Positions 59,188 to 64,000 of a stretch of DNA of 64,000 nt are shown here, one piece after another (within the stretch, counting starts at the first letter, position 1; the number at the start of each line of letters is the position of its first letter). Both the position numbers and the translations under genes were made by a program. The notes under the pieces were generated by a model, which did not search any database, was not told the origin of the DNA, and saw only the letters and a list, made by a program, of their open reading frames with translations. Source of the stretch: Dallia pectoralis (lineage: Eukaryota; Chordata; Actinopteri; Esociformes; Umbridae). Location: positions 8,544,529-8,608,528 of the forward strand of contig CM055761.1 in NCBI GenBank assembly GCA_029465975.1. Direction: 5' to 3'.

Positions 59188-61359
59188 ATGAACAGCCACC
59201 GAAGCCAGCAGAGTCGGACGGTGAGTGGATTCTGCGGGGGGGCAAGCTATAGCGCCCCGTCGGATGAAGCTCACCGTCACCCCACGGAGTGGTGGGAGTG
59301 GAATCGGCCGGAGACACCACAGGAGCGGTGGCTACGTCTCCGGCCGTATGCTGTCTATGAACCATCTTTGCAGGATTCAGGGTCAGTGACACTGGGTCCG
59401 CGGGCCTTCTATGAAGGCAAGAGGACATCCCGGAGGCGCCCCAAAGTCATTTTTGGGGGGGAGCTAACGGGGTGTTCACGGAGGTCCGCGGAGAGAACAC
59501 CCACGACCCTGGTGCTGCAACAGCAGCCCCCCACTGCTCCGGTGCTGCAGCCAGGGCCAGCAAAAGCCATGGAGCTGCAGCAACAACCCCAGCTCCAGCC
59601 GGGTGATTACCCTTTCCGGCCACCAACCTCCAGGGCCCAGAGACCACCTAAGGGCCTGGAGTGCCAGCCGCCCGAGGTGATTAGGAGATGGTGGGGGGTG
59701 TGGTTCACCCTACAGGACCAGCCTCTCCCACTCCAGCGTGAGTGCCCTGAGCGGTCCCTCCCACCACTCCAGGAGTTCCAGGATGAGCCCCTCCCACCTT
59801 TGCTTGAGTGTCCTGAGCGGCTCCTCCCTCCTCTGCGTGAGTGCCTAGATGAGCCCCTCCCACCATTGCTTAAGTGTCCTGAGCGGCTCCTCCCTCCTCT
59901 GCGTGAGTGCCCGGACCAGCCCCTCCCACCGTTGCTTGAGTGTCCAGAGCGGCTCCTCCCCCCTCTGCGTGAGTGCCCGGACCAGCCCCTCCCACTTAAG
60001 CGTGAGTGTCCAGAGCGGCTCCTCCCCCCTCCGCCAGAGCTCCCAGAGCGTCCTTGCCTGCCAGAGCTCCCGGAGTGTCATCTCCCTCCTCCGCCAGAGC
60101 TCCCAGAGCGTCCCTGCCTGCCAGAGCTCCCGGAGTGTCATCTCCCTCCTCCGGCAGAGCTCCCAGAGTGTCCCTGCCTGCCAGAGCTCCCGGAGTGTCA
60201 TCTCCTTCCTCCGCCAGAGCTCCCAGAGGGTCCCTGCCTGCCAGAGCTCCCGGAGTGTCATCTCCCTCCTCCGCCAGAGCTCCCAGAGCGTCCCTGCCTG
60301 CCAGAGCTCCCGGAGTGTCATCTCCTTCCTCCGCCAGAGCTCCCGGAGTGTCATCTCCTTCCTCCGCCAGAGCTCCCGGAGCGTCACCGCCTGCCAGAGC
60401 TCCCGGAGCGTCACCGCCTGCCAGAGCTCCCGGAGCGTCACCGCCTGCCAGAGCTCCCAGAGCGTCACCGCCTGTCAGAGCTCCCAGAGCGTCACCGCCT
60501 GCCAGAGCTCCCAGAGCGTCACCGCCTGCCAGAGCTCCCAGAGCGTCACCGCCTGCCAGAGCTCCCAGAGCGTCACCGCCCACGTCGATGGCCGCCGCCA
60601 CGCCCACGTCGGTGGCCGCCGCCACGCCCCCGTCGGTGGCCGCCGCCACGCCCCCGTCGATGGCCGCCGCCCCGTCCACCACGATGGCCGCCGACACGTC
60701 CACCAAGATGGCGGCCGCCACGTCCACCAAGATGGCGGACGCCACGCCAGCGCCCAAGATGGCTGTTGCCGTCACGCCAGCGCCCAAGATGGCTGCTGTC
60801 GTCCCGCCAGCGTCCACGATGGCTCCCGCCGTCACGCCAGCACCCAAGATGGCTGTTGCCGTCACGCCAGCGCCCAAGATGGCTGTTGCCGTCACGCCAG
60901 CGTCCAAGACGGCTGTTGCCGTCGTCACGCCAGCGCCCAAGATGGCTGCCGCCGTCACGCCAGCGTCCACGATGGCCCCCGCCGTCACGCCAGCGCCCAA
61001 GATGGCTGTTGTCGTCACGCCAGCGTCCACAATGGCTGCCGCATCGCCGCCCACAATGGCTGCCGCATCGCCGCCCACAATGGCTGCCGCATCGCCGCCC
61101 ACAATGGCTGCCGCATCGCCGCCCACAATGGCTGCCGCATCGCCGCCCACGAAGGCCGCGCCACGACGACGCTCACGATGGCCACCGCCACGACTACGCT
61201 CACGATGGCCGCCGCCACGACGACGCTCACGATGGCCGCCGCCACGACGACGCTCACGATGGCCGCCGCCACGACGACGCTCACGATGGCCTCCGCCACG
61301 ACGACGCTCACGATGGCCGCCGCCACGACTACGCTCACGATGGCCGCCGCCACGACTAG
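59188..61359 (+). CDS. Long proline/arginine-rich tandem-repeat ORF of the LTR element
   Basis: Function unknown; no database family recognised. The first ATG after the 5' LTR is at 59188 (723 codons); an in-frame ATG at 59149 in U5 would add 13 residues. The first 90-100 residues are non-repetitive (TEWWEWNRPETPQERWLRLR; RPYAVYEP; basic GKRTSRRRPKV), then a Gln/Pro-rich part, then blocks of repeats: ECPERLLPPLRE-like (about 59730-60015), PELPECHLPPPPELPERPCL (60-bp DNA unit, 60030-60360), PELPERHRL (27 bp, 60360-60580), PRRWPPPR and RQRPRWLLPS types, PQWLPHRR, and HDDAHDGRR at the end. The terminal stop (TAG, 61357-61359) is a point change in a repeat whose sister units read TAC or GAC, so a longer ancestral frame is likely. 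Two other plus frames (60006-61628, 59849-61576) are also open. Confidence 0.6.
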   Translation: MNSHRSQQSRTVSGFCGGASYSAPSDEAHRHPTEWWEWNRPETPQERWLRLRPYAVYEPSLQDSGSVTLGPRAFYEGKRTSRRRPKVIFGGELTGCSRRSAERTPTTLVLQQQPPTAPVLQPGPAKAMELQQQPQLQPGDYPFRPPTSRAQRPPKGLECQPPEVIRRWWGVWFTLQDQPLPLQRECPERSLPPLQEFQDEPLPPLLECPERLLPPLRECLDEPLPPLLKCPERLLPPLRECPDQPLPPLLECPERLLPPLRECPDQPLPLKRECPERLLPPPPELPERPCLPELPECHLPPPPELPERPCLPELPECHLPPPAELPECPCLPELPECHLLPPPELPEGPCLPELPECHLPPPPELPERPCLPELPECHLLPPPELPECHLLPPPELPERHRLPELPERHRLPELPERHRLPELPERHRLSELPERHRLPELPERHRLPELPERHRLPELPERHRPRRWPPPRPRRWPPPRPRRWPPPRPRRWPPPRPPRWPPTRPPRWRPPRPPRWRTPRQRPRWLLPSRQRPRWLLSSRQRPRWLPPSRQHPRWLLPSRQRPRWLLPSRQRPRRLLPSSRQRPRWLPPSRQRPRWPPPSRQRPRWLLSSRQRPQWLPHRRPQWLPHRRPQWLPHRRPQWLPHRRPQWLPHRRPRRPRHDDAHDGHRHDYAHDGRRHDDAHDGRRHDDAHDGRRHDDAHDGLRHDDAHDGRRHDYAHDGRRHD

Positions 61360-61475
61360 GCTCACGATGGCCGCCGCCACGTCGCCCACGATGGCCTCCG
61401 CCACGTCGCCAACGATGGCCTCCGCCACGTCGCCAACGATGGCCTCCGCCACGTCGCCCACGATGGCCGCCGCCA
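59730..61475. repeat. Succession of in-frame tandem-repeat blocks in the LTR element ORF
   Basis: Blocks and approximate unit lengths: 59740-60015, 63-66 bp; 60030-60360, 60 bp; 60360-60580, 27 bp; 60590-60700, 24 bp; 60740-61020, 30 bp; 61025-61150, 24 bp; 61160-61375, 27 bp; 61377-61470, 24 bp. All are multiples of three, so copy-number change would not shift the frame. Confidence 0.85.
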
Positions 61476-61659
61476 CGACGCACCCTCAGCCGCTCAAACT
61501 GGCGGCCTCTCAGCCGCTCGAGATGGCGGTCGGCTACCGTGGCCTATTCAGGTCTGGACCGGTGGTCCTGGACTGACCCTTTGGGGTTGACTGTGGGTCT
61601 TCTCCTGTTGCTCCCTTGTGTTCTTTGATGTTAGTTTGGCTATCTGGGAGCTAGCCGTT

Positions 61660-61669
61660 AAATGGGGGG
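61660..61669 (+). promoter_or_regulatory. Polypurine tract before the 3' LTR
   Basis: AAATGGGGGG followed by TAC and the TGTAACG start of the LTR. G-rich polypurine tracts at this place prime plus-strand DNA synthesis in gypsy-like elements. Confidence 0.65.
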
Positions 61670-61672
61670 TAC

Positions 61673-62065
61673 TGTAACGTGTGGTGTTTGTTGGGTACTG
61701 CACCGTCTGGTTTCGGGTGTTCCACTTCCTGGTTTCTAGTTCACAGCTGGGTGTAATGTTGTCATTAGTTCGGGCTATAAAGGTTTTCTAGGAAGTCACC
61801 TCGGTGCTTATCATTGTTATTACATGTCACGTTACACTAGAGGTGAGTGTTGGTCTTTGAATGTTGCTATTGTGGTTCGGGGATGTTTATTTATAAGACG
61901 CTATATGCGCACTTTCATTTCCAGTTTATACCAGTTAGCAATATAGCCTTTTGTCGCCGTTGACGGTTTGTTTTACTTTGGATTGTACATATAATAAAAC
62001 CCGCTAAACGGATTATACGGCTCTTTGCATGGCTTTCACAACACTACGCCGGAGTATTCGTGACA
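61673..62065 (+). repeat. 3' LTR, 393 bp
   Basis: Same length as the 5' LTR and 390/393 identical by direct reading; differences at 61816, 61860 and 62050. Confidence 0.95.
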
Positions 62066-62070
62066 AATAT
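62066..62070. repeat. Right target duplication of the LTR element
   Basis: AATAT, identical to 58788-58792. Confidence 0.9.
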
Positions 62071-62535
62071 AATGTACTTTGATTATGCAAATGTGCAATG
62101 TCTGGTTAGAGTTCAGATGACCTGTAGAGAGCAATACGAAAAAGGCAAAACATAATAGACCATGCATAGCTAGATTTTTGCAAAATAGAATACGCAAAAT
62201 TTAATATGCAACATATCAATACAATATGTATTAAATGAATGTGCAAATATGTGCAAACATTATTTAGAGTTCAGATGTCCTTTGAAGAATGCAACTGACC
62301 CGATAGTGCACAGGGTGGCTAAACCAATACAAATGTAGGGGACAGGCCAAGGAAAGTTTAGTGCCGAGGCAAATTCCTTAGGCTTATTGCCACAGGGAAA
62401 GAAAGTTTGCGTGGCGAGAGGTTATGGTCTTGATGGACCTCAGCCTTCTACCATAAGGGAGAGATCTGAGTAGTCCATTGCCCGGATGGTAGGGGTCTGC
62501 CTCGACCTTTGATGTCCTCCTCGTGACCTGGCTAT
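62071..62535 (-). mobile_element. Antisense LINE 3' region, right part (interrupted by the LTR element)
   Basis: The AT-rich part with repeated TGCAAATGTGCAA-like words is typical of the 3' untranslated region of fish L2/Rex1-type LINEs, and 62370-62530 (minus strand) preserves the region around the ORF2 end (decayed form of the LPSGRRLR...THP segment). It is the continuation of 58609-58792. Confidence 0.6.
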
Positions 62536-62699
62536 TTAATGATTTGAAAAATGAGGACATCCTTTAAAACGTTATACAGATTTTCAAAAACAGATCCAAT
62601 GAGGAATATGCTTTAAGTAGCCAAAGAACTAAGGAAGAATTGCACAGTAGTACAAGATTGCAGATGTATTTATGAGATGAGTAATAATCCTTTGAATTA

Positions 62700-63045
62700 T
62701 AGACAACCCATTAAACCACTGGAATGTAGCACTAAAACAAAGTATATTACAAAAGCTTGTCAATGGAGAGATGGAGTTTGTCAATCTGCCTCAAAAAGTT
62801 GTAAAAAAAATGTATCTTTGGTTGAAAAGCTACCTGATGTACTGGAGTAGAAATAAAGTTTCAGGCGCTTTCCTTAAAAAGTGTCTCAAGCTGAAGTTGT
62901 AAAGAGTCTGTCTGAACTAAACTGCCCTAAAGCTACAGGCCTTGCCAAAATCCCTGCCAGGTTTTTAAGAGGTGCTGAATTTATTGCTCTTTGTGTAACC
63001 CATTTAATCACCATCTCTATTGTGCAAGATGGAGTTCCCAGGGAT
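62700..63045 (+). pseudogene. LINE reverse-transcriptase fragment, plus strand
   Basis: Decayed plus-strand LINE ORF2. The clearest part (62881-63045) reads SQAEVVKSLSELNCPKATGL, then KIPARFLRGAEFIALCVTHLITISI and VQDGVPRD, the first reverse-transcriptase block of L2/jockey-like elements (fish relatives read ...L..L...KATGLD.IP.RF...GA..IA..LTHIINLS...G.VP.D). Upstream, LVEKLPDVLE followed by a stop is the preceding conserved stretch. Similarity ends after VPRD at about 63045; the frame continues to 63249 in unrelated residues. The catalytic motifs are absent. Confidence 0.75.
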
Positions 63046-63249
63046 AATAAACATTCTAGAAGAGCAGCAAAACCCAGATGGAAACACTTCTTTGGTCACT
63101 ATAACTGCAAAGAATACATTCTGAACAGATATAGAAACATTATTTTATATGAAGTAAAGATCTGTTTTTTACAGACCTCTCCAGGAAAGAAGATGACAAA
63201 GAGATTCAGTGGAATACTTGTGCAGAATTTGAAGGGTAGTGTATCATAG

Positions 63250-64000
63250 TGGTCAAGAGGGTTTGGCCAACAAACTGGCTAGTTATAATCCCACACGATT
63301 CAAGATGAAAAGTCTTGTTTTTCAGTCCATAAGATGCGCAGGCTAGTGCAAGAGGCATGGTCCTTAGTCTCACCACCGTGGGGATGAAGCTGTTCCTCTG
63401 ACGGGATGTTTTGGTCTTGATTGGCAGTAGCCGTCTGCCAGAGGGCAGAGTTCTGAATAGTCCGTTAGCCGGATGGGAGGGGTCTGCCTCGATCTTTGCT
63501 GCCCGCCTCAGTGACCTGGTGTTGAACAGGTCCTTAGGAGATGGCAGCTTACATCCAGTGGTCCGCTCTGCAAAGCGGATGATGAGTTGCAGTGTCTTTG
63601 TCCTTGACAGTGGCTGCAGCGTACCAGACGATGATGGAGGAGGATGAACTCAATGATTACTGTGTGGGTGTTTATCTTCATGGACGTTGGTAGTTTGTAC
63701 TTTTTGAGCTGCCGCAGGCAGTAAAATCTTTGTTGTGCTTTTTTATTGAAAGAGGTGATGTTCAGCTCCTACTTGAGGTCCTGGGTGATTGTGTGGCCCA
63801 GGAAGCAAAAGGACTCCACTAAGAGAGTGGACCGGGGAACCCGCAAGGATAATGTGACAAAGGTCAGCCAGGCATCTCCTAATGTCCACTCTCATTTCCA
63901 CTGAATGCACCAGGACACCAACCGAGAAGAGAGGACAGGATGAATGAGAAGAGGGGATAGGACGCAACCTTGAGGGGAGCCAGTGCTGATGGTCAGAGGG
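63250..64000 (-). pseudogene. L2-type LINE reverse-transcriptase C-terminal half, decayed, runs off the window
   Basis: On the minus strand, starting at the window edge: STGSPQGCVLSPLL (reverse-transcriptase block with the conserved SPQGCVLSP), then with frameshifts VESFCFLGHTITQDLK, ITSFNKKAQQRFYCLRQLKK, IIRFAERTTGCKLPSPKDLF, NTRSLRRAAKIEADPSHP and ANGLFRTLPSGRRLLPIKTK. These are the thumb and C-terminal blocks of fish L2-like ORF2. Stops and frameshifts are numerous, and the segment with the catalytic YADD appears deleted or decayed between SPLL and FLGH. The 5' part lies outside the window. Confidence 0.8.

Larger units (their letters stand above)
58793..62065 (+). mobile_element. Young non-autonomous LTR retroelement with a repeat-rich ORF
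   Basis: A complete element of 3273 bp: two 393-bp direct LTRs (TGTAACG...GTGACA) and a 2487-bp GC-rich interior, flanked by AATAT duplications. A G-rich polypurine tract (AAATGGGGGG, 61660-61669) precedes the 3' LTR as in gypsy-like elements. The sequence after the 5' LTR (GAATGAACAGCC) is not the TGG expected for a tRNA primer-binding site, so priming may be unusual. No gag zinc knuckle, protease, reverse transcriptase, RNase H or integrase motif is visible; movement would need enzymes from an autonomous relative. LTR identity (390/393) indicates recent insertion. Confidence 0.92.

Noticed and set aside
59845..61483. Minus-strand ORFs of 90-495 codons across the LTR element interior
   Set aside because: They mirror the GC-rich in-frame repeats of the plus strand; LTR signals and polypurine tract place the element on the plus strand.

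Overview
The window looks like a gene-poor or intergenic/intronic stretch of a ray-finned (teleost) fish genome. The evidence is the repeat content: Tc1-like transposons, several hAT elements with 8-bp target duplications, a fold-back MITE of the type starting AAAGGGATAGTTCAC, 3' ends of fish L2/Rex/RTE-type LINEs, gypsy-like LTRs flanked by 5-bp duplications, and many minisatellites. Nothing bacterial, no rRNA or tRNA, and no complete host gene could be recognised. Most long open frames are produced by tandem repeats whose period lets several frames stay open.

Layout. 1-9 kb: simple repeats, a minisatellite at 1403-1563, a truncated Tc1-like element (1917-2500) and a minisatellite at 4800-5560. 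9-22.8 kb: an antisense LINE fragment (9449-9853), a 2.1-kb hAT element (12605-14707) carrying two other elements inside it, a short LINE 3' end with its own target duplication (16573-17022), and a decayed Tc1-like element (21190-22756) interrupted by a 295-bp hAT MITE. 25-33 kb: three large minisatellites (25125-25522, 27530-28228, 31796-32936). 34-46.5 kb: LTR remnants, a 73-bp tandem repeat that multiplies an LTR TATA region, a 19-bp repeat, and a hAT element (43155-44695) interrupted by a solo LTR. 53-56 kb: a 63-bp higher-order trinucleotide array split by a 1.9-kb hAT element. 57-64 kb: a possible single host exon on the minus strand (57515-57734), a solo LTR, and a young non-autonomous LTR element (58793-62065) inserted in an older antisense LINE, followed by further LINE fragments to the window end.

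The most interesting object is the 58793-62065 element. Two 393-bp LTRs differ at only 3 positions and are flanked by a perfect AATAT duplication. The interior has no recognisable gag, protease, reverse transcriptase or integrase. It encodes instead a long GC-rich, proline/arginine-rich frame made of successive tandem-repeat blocks whose unit lengths are all multiples of three. The LTR contains a well-formed 5' splice site and 3' splice site 82 bp apart, and the same arrangement is seen in two diverged solo LTRs in the window (43775-44142 and, on the minus strand, 46172-46528). This suggests a family feature.

The remaining 300-base-plus stretches hold AT-rich non-coding sequence in which no gene, splice pattern or RNA gene could be supported. 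Conserved regulatory elements cannot be excluded without alignment to other fish.
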